A stretch of 6,270 bases of DNA, taken from the NCBI GenBank assembly GCA_030597435.1, contig JAUVRV010000173.1, forward strand, positions 1 through 6,270, in the 5' to 3' direction. Shown here one piece after another: positions 1-4,781 of this stretch (positions are counted from its first letter, which is position 1; the number at the start of each line of letters is the position of its first letter). The position numbers were made by a program, and so were the translations under genes. Source of the DNA: Gemmatimonadales bacterium (GTDB taxonomy: Bacteria; Gemmatimonadota; Gemmatimonadetes; Gemmatimonadales; GWC2-71-9). The notes under the pieces were generated by a model that was given only the letters and a program-made list of their open reading frames with translations, was not told the origin of the DNA and did not search any database.

Positions 1-15
1 CCCATTAGAAAACGC

Positions 16-489
16 TCACTCGTTAGTCGTAATTTGTTCAATATCAATGATGTCAACTTCTCTATTCAACCTACTCTTGTATTCAAGTAGATCGTCTTTG
101 GGAATGACTTTCGTAGATATGCCAAATATTTCAATTGTTTCTGCCTTTGTAAAATCAATATCTCTCTCTATCCATGTATTATTTGGGGTGTCCAAGTATT
201 TGGCTTTGCCAGCATCACATATCTCTATTTGCTGTCCGCGGTAATTGAGTATTTGATAAACAAGCCTCCAATGTGTGCCTGTATGGAAAACAGGGCCTAC
301 GTCTACATATCCATTTACATCTTTAGAGATCCTATCAAAACCAAACGATGGTATGAAAACATCTATATCAACTAACTCACGGGTTGATCCATAGCAGGGT
401 GCCGCCAAACCCCCTTCAACTTGATATGGGATACCGTGTTTATCCAAGATATCTACTATCCACATTAGGGCGGCTTGTGCTTTGAACAT
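16..489 (-). CDS. Nucleotidyltransferase-fold protein, AT-rich accessory gene
   Basis: This 157-residue protein has the signature of a small nucleotidyltransferase of the Pol-beta superfamily. A GG pair (residues 26-27) is followed by YGSTRELVDIDVFI (33-46), where D41 and D43 would be the two metal-binding acids. An IEICDAG strand (88-94) could hold the third acid. A late helix, KDDLLEYKSRLNREVD (131-146), resembles the K...R...D helix of this fold. Related proteins include stand-alone nucleotidyltransferases and AbiEii- or MNT-like toxin/antitoxin components. The substrate cannot be inferred, and no HEPN or AbiEi-like partner is visible, although the gene's downstream side lies outside the window. 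The ATG at 489 has no clear Shine-Dalgarno sequence but sits just after a strong promoter. Base composition is clearly more AT-rich than every other gene here, which suggests horizontal acquisition. Confidence 0.75.
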   Translation of the reverse strand: MFKAQAALMWIVDILDKHGIPYQVEGGLAAPCYGSTRELVDIDVFIPSFGFDRISKDVNGYVDVGPVFHTGTHWRLVYQILNYRGQQIEICDAGKAKYLDTPNNTWIERDIDFTKAETIEIFGISTKVIPKDDLLEYKSRLNREVDIIDIEQITTNE

Positions 490-496
490 ATCTTAG

Positions 497-524
497 ATTT
501 TAGACGTTTGATCTCAACTGTCAA
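497..524 (-). promoter_or_regulatory. Sigma70-type promoter for the nucleotidyltransferase gene
   Basis: On the minus strand a perfect -35 TTGACA (524 to 519) is followed after 16 bases by TAAAAT (502 to 497). The expected transcription start falls at about 488-492, on or next to the ATG at 489, so the mRNA would be leaderless or nearly so. That fits the lack of a ribosome binding site. The assignment rests on consensus match only. Confidence 0.6.
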
Positions 525-546
525 ATAACAAATTCTCGTCTAACGT

Positions 547-623
547 CCCGCCGCTACCGAGTTCTCGCTCGATGGTGTAGCGATCGGCCATGCAGATTTG
601 AGTTGTTCCAACAGGTCAGCCAT
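547..623 (-). pseudogene. Severed N-terminus of a Ser/Thr protein kinase
   Basis: The minus strand from 591 to 547 reads MADRYTIERELGSGG, the typical start of a Hanks-type kinase domain up to the glycine-rich loop. The protein should go on with MATVYLA-like sequence. Instead it switches at about 546 to AT-rich, unrelated codons and stops within ten residues. Immediately upstream, in the neighbouring frame, 623-591 reads MADLLEQLKSA, preceded by AAGGAG nine bases before the ATG. Kinases of this style often begin xDLLxxLxSALADRYTIEREL, so one reading is a single leader with a one-base deletion at about 590. Alternatively the kinase began at the ATG at 591 and MADLLEQLKSA belongs to the interrupted frame upstream. 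Either way nearly the whole catalytic domain is missing, so the fragment is non-functional as a kinase. Confidence 0.6.
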
Positions 624-680
624 GTGATGGCTCTCCTTGAACCGGGCACCAGTCCGCTTGACCTCGAGAACCCACTCCAG

Positions 681-782
681 TCACCCCGGTTCGGGAGTCC
701 ACCCCATGAAAATCGCGAACCGTCCGCACACCTCGGTCAGTTGTCCGGGTGTCAGGCTGATGAGTTCTGGAGGTTGGTCCAT
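681..782 (-). pseudogene. Short stop-interrupted reading frame upstream of the kinase remnant
   Basis: An ATG at 782 is preceded by AGGAG (792 to 788) at a good 5-base spacing. It opens a 33-residue frame starting MDQPPELISLTPGQLTEVCG and ending at a TGA (683 to 681). In the same frame beyond that TGA, LEWVLEVKRTGARFKESHH leads directly into MADLLEQLKSAW and finally a TAG at 542-540. The sequence on both sides of the TGA looks protein-like, so this may be one small gene of about 80 codons broken by a nonsense mutation. It could also be a genuine 33-residue peptide. No family is recognised. The frame could extend upstream to an ATG at 851, but the ribosome binding site favours 782. Confidence 0.3.
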
Positions 783-1041
783 CTGCACTCCTGCTGGTGA
801 TGTCCTTGTGAAAAAGGGTGCAAAGTTGACGGCAGCGGTACCACTCCGCATGTTGGCCCGTCGCTCTCCTAATGTTGGTGTCGCTCCTAACGCCGATCAC
901 CCACGCACTCGCACAAGCGGCTCAACAACAGGACGCGGTAGTGCAACTGCAGCTAATGGCCTCCAAACTGCTACGCCGAGAAGGTGCGTCACGCCAGCCC
1001 CGAACGTCTCGCGGCTTTCGGGAGTTTGAGGAGGAGATATC
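783..1041. other. Gene-poor stretch between opposed genes, one weak reading frame
   Basis: No confident gene, RNA or promoter is visible. A plus-strand frame (872-1057, 61 residues, starting MLVSLLTPITHALAQAAQQQ) has a hydrophobic start and a Gln-rich helix. It lacks a ribosome binding site, and it overlaps the better-supported gene at 1042 by 16 bases. At 994-1028 another frame reads ASPERLAAFGSL, which resembles the GAF-like fragment near 1359. The stretch looks like degraded coding sequence rather than a clean intergenic region. Confidence 0.3.
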
Positions 1042-1329
1042 ATGGAGCAGTACGTAGTAGACATATTCGGCATTGTTTTTGGCATCTCTGGGATCACCGT
1101 GTTCACGGCCATGATTATCCGCTTCAAGCTCAAGAAAAAAGAACTGGAGGTGCGAGAAAAAGAGCTGGAGATGCGAGGCAGCGATGCGGAGTTGGGACCG
1201 GTAATCGATGCGCTGCGTGACGATGCCGACGACACACGAGCACAGTTGGCCGACATGCAGGAACGCCTCGACTTCGCAGAGCGTGTGCTCGCCGCCGGGC
1301 GTGTGTCGCAAGAGGACAGAAGTGAGTGA
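1042..1329 (+). CDS. Small membrane protein with coiled coil, PspB-like
   Basis: This 95-residue protein has one N-terminal membrane segment (about residues 6-26, IVFGISGITVFTAMII). It is followed by a basic stop-transfer patch (RFKLKKK) and a heptad-like helix rich in E, K and L (LEVREKELEMRG, 34-45). A second helix runs over about residues 60-87 (DTRAQLADMQERLDFAERVL). The layout of one membrane anchor plus a cytoplasmic helical tail is that of phage-shock protein B and related envelope-stress peptides, and the QERLDFAERVL end recalls the PspB C-terminus. No PspA or PspC is nearby, so a role in membrane stress is only a guess. The ATG is well supported by GAGGAGGAG at 1028-1036, five bases upstream. 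Confidence 0.65.
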   Translation: MEQYVVDIFGIVFGISGITVFTAMIIRFKLKKKELEVREKELEMRGSDAELGPVIDALRDDADDTRAQLADMQERLDFAERVLAAGRVSQEDRSE

Positions 1330-1350
1330 CCGTCTTGCTCGCGGGTCTAG

Positions 1351-1494
1351 GTGGCAAACCAGCCCGAGCGTCTCGCGGCGTTCGAGGCTTTGCACATTCT
1401 GGACATTCACATCGTCACGCTGCCTCTGTGGTTGGCATGGATTCCGGTCGGTGACAACGACAACAACCTAGCGACGATCAACCTGGGTAGTTGA
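1351..1494 (+). pseudogene. Fragment resembling the start of a GAF domain
   Basis: The frame opened by GTG at 1351 reads ANQPERLAAFEALHILDIH. This matches the familiar lead-in to GAF domains of sensor kinases (xxERLAALRALxILDTPPEE). After ILD the similarity is lost and the frame stops at 1494 after 47 codons. No ribosome binding site precedes the GTG. A second possible start, GTG at 1322, overlaps the stop of the upstream gene in a different frame. I read it as the remnant of a signalling gene truncated in its first domain. With only about 18 informative residues, chance resemblance cannot be excluded. Confidence 0.3.
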
Positions 1495-1570
1495 ATCTGG
1501 CGCTACTCGGTGCTGACCTTTGCAGCAACTGAACAGGTCATCTGAGAAATGATGGTTAGGAGGCAATCTC

Positions 1571-2062
1571 ATGGAATTGTGGCTCTGGGCTGTCGTCGGC
1601 GGACTGGCAGGTACCGTATTGATGGATCTCACCGCAATCGCTGCGGAAAAGCTAAATATCACGAGTGGCGGGAGGTGTGGAGGGCCCCAGGTTATTGGAC
1701 GTTGGGTGTTTGGTATATTCGACGCACGTCTTGTACATGAGAATATCATTGACTCCAGTCCCGTCAGAAATGAAGCATCGGCTGGCTGGATCTTTCATTA
1801 CCTCACCGGCGGCGGCTTGGCGCTCACTTATCCTCTCTTCTACCTCGCCCTCAACAGGCCCATGCCGCAAGATCACCTCATTCCTAGTGTCGTGTGGGGA
1901 CTCGCAACAACACTTCTGCCATGGCTCATTCTCTATCCTGGATATGGTTGGGGCCTCTTTGGGCTTAGAGCGCCTAGGAACGCCAGCCCCTTAATCGCAA
2001 CTCCCGTTGCGCATATGTTGTATGGGCTTGGATTGGGAATCACTCTAAATATCACCATATAA
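1571..2062 (+). CDS. DUF2938-type four-helix integral membrane protein
   Basis: This 163-residue inner-membrane protein has four predicted helices at about residues 3-24, 72-94, 103-122 and 143-161. It matches the pattern of the DUF2938 family: GTVLMDL near the start of helix 1, VIGRWVFG (41-48), a conserved His in RLVHENI (53-59), GWIFHY (72-77) at helix 2, LYPGYGWG (121-128) after helix 3, and PVAHMLYGLGLG (145-156) in helix 4. The biochemical function of the family is unknown. Length is normal and the reading frame is intact. The start is well supported by TAGGAGG at 1557-1563, seven bases before the ATG. It stands alone on this strand, 76 bases after the GAF-like remnant, and converges with the heme oxygenase gene. 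Confidence 0.8.
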   Translation: MELWLWAVVGGLAGTVLMDLTAIAAEKLNITSGGRCGGPQVIGRWVFGIFDARLVHENIIDSSPVRNEASAGWIFHYLTGGGLALTYPLFYLALNRPMPQDHLIPSVVWGLATTLLPWLILYPGYGWGLFGLRAPRNASPLIATPVAHMLYGLGLGITLNITI

Positions 2063-2187
2063 CCAATTGCTTCTTGGTGGGGTCGCCGTTCCCGAACGCC
2101 TGCCGTTCGAGTGCAGCGCCGCGATGTTGCAGCCGTGCAGAGATGTGGAATCACGTCTCGTCGTCACGTCACCGGCACGATCCCTCG
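2063..2187. other. Convergent intergenic gap with a small stem-loop
   Basis: This gap separates the convergent DUF2938 and heme oxygenase genes. The only structure I see is CGAACG-CCTGC-CGTTCG at 2093-2109, a 6-bp stem with a 5-base loop and no T tract on either side. It could help end transcription, but the support is weak. Confidence 0.25.
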
Positions 2188-2850
2188 TCAACCATTCCCC
2201 CGGCAGACTAGGGCTTCGCCAATTGCCGTTACAGCGTCAAACGTGTTGCAGGCCGTGGCCACGATGGACCCCACTTCGGTCTCGCCGAGAGCCAGGTCTT
2301 TCATGGCAACCTTGAACAGCTTCCACATGTCCGGTTGACGGTCGCCATAGGGGTCTAGGTACGATGTGCCGCGGCCATCGTCAGGTAGGTCGTACGCCTT
2401 GCGCACGCTAGCAGCAATGAAGCGTGACCCATTGGTGCTGCCCTCCATCACGTAGAAGGCTCCGAGCAGGGCTACGGGATCGGTCTCAGCTAACTCGTCC
2501 CGGTAGACCACAAACCGCGCCGTGGCAAGTACTGGGACCGACGCCGGTTCGGAGGAGTCGAGGAACGCAAGGTCGTCAACGATCATCGGGGCCTTCCGCC
2601 GTTCAATGTCAAACACGCTCGCTAGCTCGCGCCGTTCTTGTACCAGTGCTTCTAACCGCCACTCCAGCGACTCGTGTACGCGGTGCATTTGACGGAGCCA
2701 CGTATGATAGACAGACAACGGTATCCGTCCCCGCACGAATTCCTTCTGGAACTCGTGCCGCTCGGCACGTCGATGGTGCTCCGCTGTGGCATCGCGAAGG
2801 ACCTGCATCACGTTCGTCCCACTGGAGTCGCTGGTTTGAGTCGTGTTCAT
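2188..2850 (-). CDS. Heme oxygenase (biliverdin-producing family)
   Basis: This 220-residue cytosolic, all-helical protein should cleave heme to biliverdin, ferrous iron and CO using O2 and external electrons. Near the N-terminus, LRDATAEHHRRAERHEF (18-34) lines up with the proximal-helix motif of known heme oxygenases (LKQSTAQAHEKAEHSTF in HmuO), making H26 the likely axial heme ligand. The distal-helix region is GAFYVMEGSTNGSRFIA (130-146), which matches the G-x-x-YV-x-EGS pattern of BphO-type enzymes. Length is typical. No bacteriophytochrome gene follows, so the usual chromophore-supply role is not supported here, and iron release from heme is an alternative. The gene lies 10 bases after a small membrane-peptide gene on the same strand and downstream of the MarR gene. 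The ATG at 2850 lacks a strong ribosome binding site, which hints at translational coupling. Confidence 0.82.
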   Translation of the reverse strand: MNTTQTSDSSGTNVMQVLRDATAEHHRRAERHEFQKEFVRGRIPLSVYHTWLRQMHRVHESLEWRLEALVQERRELASVFDIERRKAPMIVDDLAFLDSSEPASVPVLATARFVVYRDELAETDPVALLGAFYVMEGSTNGSRFIAASVRKAYDLPDDGRGTSYLDPYGDRQPDMWKLFKVAMKDLALGETEVGSIVATACNTFDAVTAIGEALVCRGNG

Positions 2851-2860
2851 TTGATGTCGC

Positions 2861-2983
2861 TCAACCGGAAGTGCATGAACAGCTGAACAGGATTATCAGC
2901 CCTGGGACAGTGAGCCAGAGCAGTCCCTTGATCAGGAATAAAAGGAACCCCACGACGCCGAGTCGGCGCAGCCAAGTCTTCAT
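2861..2983 (-). CDS. 40-residue membrane peptide coupled to heme oxygenase
   Basis: This short gene begins MKTWLRRLGVVGFLLFLIKG and continues LLWLTVPGLI to a Cys-containing end (SCSCTSG). A positively charged start (K2, R6, R7) is followed by a hydrophobic stretch from about residue 9 to 33, broken by one Lys and a Pro. It would make one long or two short membrane helices, with the N-terminus inside by the positive-inside rule. No family is recognised. Its stop lies only 10 bases before the heme oxygenase ATG, so the two genes are probably co-transcribed. The ribosome binding site is weak and a palindrome (2986-3003) occupies that position. A regulatory leader peptide or a membrane partner of the oxygenase are both possible. 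Confidence 0.55.
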   Translation of the reverse strand: MKTWLRRLGVVGFLLFLIKGLLWLTVPGLIILFSCSCTSG

Positions 2984-2985
2984 CA

Positions 2986-3003
2986 ATCAAGTCCGGTCTT
3001 GAT
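2986..3003. promoter_or_regulatory. 18-bp near-perfect palindrome before the membrane-peptide gene
   Basis: The sequence ATCAAG-TCCGGT-CTTGAT is symmetric except for one mismatched pair flanking the central CCGG. It ends two bases upstream of the ATG at 2983 and covers the usual ribosome-binding position. It could be an operator, or an RNA hairpin controlling translation of the peptide and the heme oxygenase. It does not resemble the operator arms at 3727-3797. Confidence 0.35.
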
Positions 3004-3031
3004 GGTGTGTCCTGACTCAGTATTGAGCCAG

Positions 3032-3057
3032 AGAAGCCCGCACAGCGGAGAGCTTCT
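3032..3057 (-). terminator. Hairpin downstream of the MarR gene
   Basis: The arms AGAAGC-CCGC and GCGG-(AGA bulge)-GCTTCT form a 10-bp stem with an ACA loop and a three-base bulge. It lies about 40 bases after the MarR stop codon. On the minus strand the stem ends in TTCTCTGG, so there is only a poor U tract. It may end or attenuate MarR transcription before the peptide/heme oxygenase pair, or be a processing site. Confidence 0.4.
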
Positions 3058-3095
3058 GCGTCGGCTGCTGGAGCACGGCTGGATTCACGAGCGCC

Positions 3096-3722
3096 CTACG
3101 ATGGGCTCTTTCTGTCGTAGGCGCGTCGCATTGCCGATTTCTCGCTGGGCTGGAAGTTGATACAAATCTGCTCTAGCTCTGCCTCTTCGAGTAGCTCACC
3201 GAAAAAGGTGCATTCAAAACGGGTCATTTCCTCCCGCTGGCAACGTTCCTCTTCCAGATGCGTGCAGAATGTGCAGACGCCAAACATCCGTTTGCCACTT
3301 CTTTGTGCCAGATAACCGAGCAGTCGTTCGAGGCCGGTTGCCAAATGGTTGCGGGCGGTTGCGGACAGCGTACCCGCGGCACGCACCAGATCCTCGCTCG
3401 GGTCGCGCGCGAGAAGGGCCCTCGCATCGTCAGTCACGTCGAGGCGCGCGCTGCGTCCATCACGTGGCGACCGATTACGGCTGAGATAGCCCAGGCCGAC
3501 CAGACCCTTGACTGTCTGCGACGCTGTGCCCCGGGTGGTGGAGTGGAACTCCGCGAAGGCTGAGACGGTGCGGGAGAACCGGTTGGCCCGGGACAAGTAC
3601 CGGAGCGCGCTCCATTGGGCCGGTGCTAGTCCGCCGCTATAACCAGAGCCGTGGATGATTCGCCCGAGTTGAACCACCAGCTCAGCAATGGTCCGTGGGT
3701 TAACGCCGCTAGCGTTGCTCAT
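3096..3722 (-). CDS. MarR-family repressor with cysteine-rich C-terminal tail
   Basis: This 208-residue winged-helix regulator has the MarR layout: an N-terminal dimerisation helix, APAQWSALRYL (33-43), an HTH (about 50-78, FAEFHSTTRGTASQTVKGL), and a wing with the family hallmark RSPRDGRSARLDVT (84-97). Beyond the usual 140-150 residues is a tail with C150, C153, H156, C161, C171 and C187, in the order FGVCTFCTH ... FECTFFG ... LEQICINF. This pattern, roughly C-x2-C-x17-C-x15-C, occurs in a subset of MarR proteins. It could bind an Fe-S cluster or metal, or react with thiols or persulfides. The ATG at 3722 is preferred. A TTG two codons earlier would lie inside the operator arm, and the predicted transcription start falls at the ATG, which suggests a leaderless mRNA. 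It is divergent from the sulfurtransferase operon, and autorepression is likely. Confidence 0.83.
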   Translation of the reverse strand: MSNASGVNPRTIAELVVQLGRIIHGSGYSGGLAPAQWSALRYLSRANRFSRTVSAFAEFHSTTRGTASQTVKGLVGLGYLSRNRSPRDGRSARLDVTDDARALLARDPSEDLVRAAGTLSATARNHLATGLERLLGYLAQRSGKRMFGVCTFCTHLEEERCQREEMTRFECTFFGELLEEAELEQICINFQPSEKSAMRRAYDRKSPS

Positions 3723-3729
3723 GTCCAAT

Positions 3730-3758
3730 ATAGTAGCGATTCCAAACTACCTTGACAA
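3730..3758 (-). promoter_or_regulatory. Divergent promoter of the MarR gene
   Basis: On the minus strand TTGTCA (3758 to 3753) is followed after 17 bases by TACTAT (3735 to 3730). The -35 elements of both directions overlap because the core CCTTGACAAGG (3750-3760) is palindromic. The two promoters should therefore exclude each other. The predicted start is at about 3722-3724, on the ATG. Confidence 0.5.
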
Positions 3759-3780
3759 GGCGCGTCCGCCCAAATAGTTT
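3752..3780 (+). promoter_or_regulatory. Promoter of the sulfurtransferase/SufU operon
   Basis: A perfect TTGACA (3752-3757) is followed after exactly 17 bases by TAGTTT (3775-3780), a moderate -10. The predicted start at about 3786-3788 gives a leader of about 97 bases before the ATG at 3884. The -10 and start site lie inside the right operator arm, so bound repressor would block RNA polymerase directly. Confidence 0.6.
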
Positions 3781-3856
3781 GGAATCGCTACTATATTATG
3801 ATCCCGAGCGAGCGAACGTGGAGAGCTGCGATGGGGCGGTGGTCTCTGGTTTCGCG

Positions 3857-3878
3857 GCGGGCATGTCCCGCAGGAGGT
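3857..3878 (+). promoter_or_regulatory. Leader hairpin abutting a strong ribosome binding site
   Basis: GCGGG-CATGT-CCCGC (3857-3871) forms a 5-bp GC-rich stem, and AGGAGGT (3872-3878) follows directly. The ATG is five bases further on. This site fixes the sulfurtransferase start at 3884 rather than at any upstream codon in the same frame, because those lie in the promoter/operator. The hairpin may influence ribosome access or mRNA stability. Confidence 0.5.
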
Positions 3879-3883
3879 GCCAA

Positions 3884-4777
3884 ATGGTACGAACAAAGCG
3901 AGTTGCCTCGGTGACACCGATTGAGGAACGCGGTTACGTACATCCAGAGGTGCTGGTGTCGACGCAGTGGGTGGCTGATCACCTGGATGACCCGAAGGTG
4001 CGACTGCTGGAATCGAACGAAGACCTGCTGCTCTACGATACCGGCCACATCCCAGGAGCGGTGAAGATCGATTGGGTCGGCGAGCTGAACGATCCCCTCA
4101 TTCGCGATTACATCGAGCGGGACCAGTTTCGGCGGTTGCTTCGTGCGAAAGGAATATCCAATGAAACCACGACGGTCTTCTACGGGGATAAGAGCAACTG
4201 GTGGGCGACTTACGCGTTCTGGGTGTTCCGCCTGTTCGGCCTCGAACGTCTGAAGGTCATGGACGGCGGTCGTGCACGCTGGGCACGGGAGGGCCGCGAG
4301 TTCGTGACGGCCGATCCTGCCGTTGCGGAAGGGAATATCATGGTTGGCGAACGAGACGATACCGCGATCCGTGCATTTCAGGATGAGGTCGACGCTCACG
4401 CGGAGGCCGGAAGGCCGCTAGTGGATGTCCGCAGTCCCGAGGAGTATCGCGGCGAACGACTCCACATGCCGGATTATCCCAACGAAGGGGCGCTGCGCGG
4501 GGGTCATATCCCCGGTGCGAGCAGTATCCCGTGGGCCCGGGCGGTGACTCCCGTCACGGAGACGTTCCGCCCGGTAAATGAGCTGAGGATGATCTATCAG
4601 GAAGAGAACGGTCTCGAACCAGAGCAGGATGTGATTGCCTACTGCCGCATCGGCGAACGTTCGTCACACACGTGGTTTGTACTCACGTATCTGCTTGGCT
4701 TTCGAAAGGTTCGCAACTACGACGGTTCGTGGACCGAGTGGGGTAACTCTGTCCGGGCCCGTGTCGAGAAGCCATAG
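3884..4777 (+). CDS. Two-domain rhodanese, thiosulfate sulfurtransferase (CysA/SseA type)
   Basis: This 297-residue cytosolic enzyme moves sulfane sulfur from donors such as thiosulfate to acceptors through a cysteine persulfide. Domain 1 (about 24-140; LVSTQWVADHL, YDTGHIPGA, VMDGGRARW) is the non-catalytic rhodanese repeat, with YGDKSNWW (100-107) where an active site would be. Domain 2 (about 165-290) has DVRSPEEYRG (181-190) and GHIPGA (207-212). Its active loop is YCRIGERSSHTWF (253-265) with catalytic C254, followed by NYDGSWTEWG (278-287). The CRIGERS loop and the NYDGSWTE motif match mycobacterial CysA/SseA-type thiosulfate sulfurtransferases rather than the CGSGVTA loop of E. coli mercaptopyruvate sulfurtransferase. 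Length is normal. The start at 3884 is chosen because of AGGAGGT five bases upstream. It leads the operon and probably supplies sulfur to the Fe-S genes that follow. Confidence 0.9.
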   Translation: MVRTKRVASVTPIEERGYVHPEVLVSTQWVADHLDDPKVRLLESNEDLLLYDTGHIPGAVKIDWVGELNDPLIRDYIERDQFRRLLRAKGISNETTTVFYGDKSNWWATYAFWVFRLFGLERLKVMDGGRARWAREGREFVTADPAVAEGNIMVGERDDTAIRAFQDEVDAHAEAGRPLVDVRSPEEYRGERLHMPDYPNEGALRGGHIPGASSIPWARAVTPVTETFRPVNELRMIYQEENGLEPEQDVIAYCRIGERSSHTWFVLTYLLGFRKVRNYDGSWTEWGNSVRARVEKP

Positions 4778-4781
4778 CGTA

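Larger units (their letters stand above)
3727..3797. repeat. Perfect 23-bp inverted repeat: paired operators in the divergent region
   Basis: The arms at 3727-3749 and 3775-3797 are exact reverse complements with a 25-bp spacer. Each arm is itself an imperfect dyad, TAGTnnnGAnTCnnnACTA, the size of a MarR-type dimer site. One arm covers the -10 and start region of the MarR promoter. The other covers the -10 and start region of the sulfurtransferase promoter. Arm centres are 48 bp apart (3738 and 3786). Binding by the adjacent MarR protein is inferred from position. The arms also have a faint likeness to Fur/Irr-type boxes. Confidence 0.75.

Noticed and set aside
897..1410. Minus-strand frames opposite the small membrane protein
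   Set aside because: Low-complexity Ser-rich or His/Arg-rich translations without a ribosome binding site. The plus strand has a strong site and a coherent protein.
2424..3002. Plus-strand frame (192 codons) opposite the heme oxygenase
   Set aside because: Arg/Ser/Pro-rich shadow translation with no domain. The minus strand holds the heme oxygenase and the membrane-peptide gene.
3752..3883. N-terminal extension of the sulfurtransferase frame by 44 codons
   Set aside because: The upstream part encodes no rhodanese-like sequence and overlaps the promoter and operator. AGGAGGT directly before the ATG at 3884 identifies the true start.
3791..4399. Long minus-strand frame (202 codons) opposite the sulfurtransferase
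   Set aside because: It is a shadow of a firmly identified gene in a GC-rich region, with no recognisable domain.
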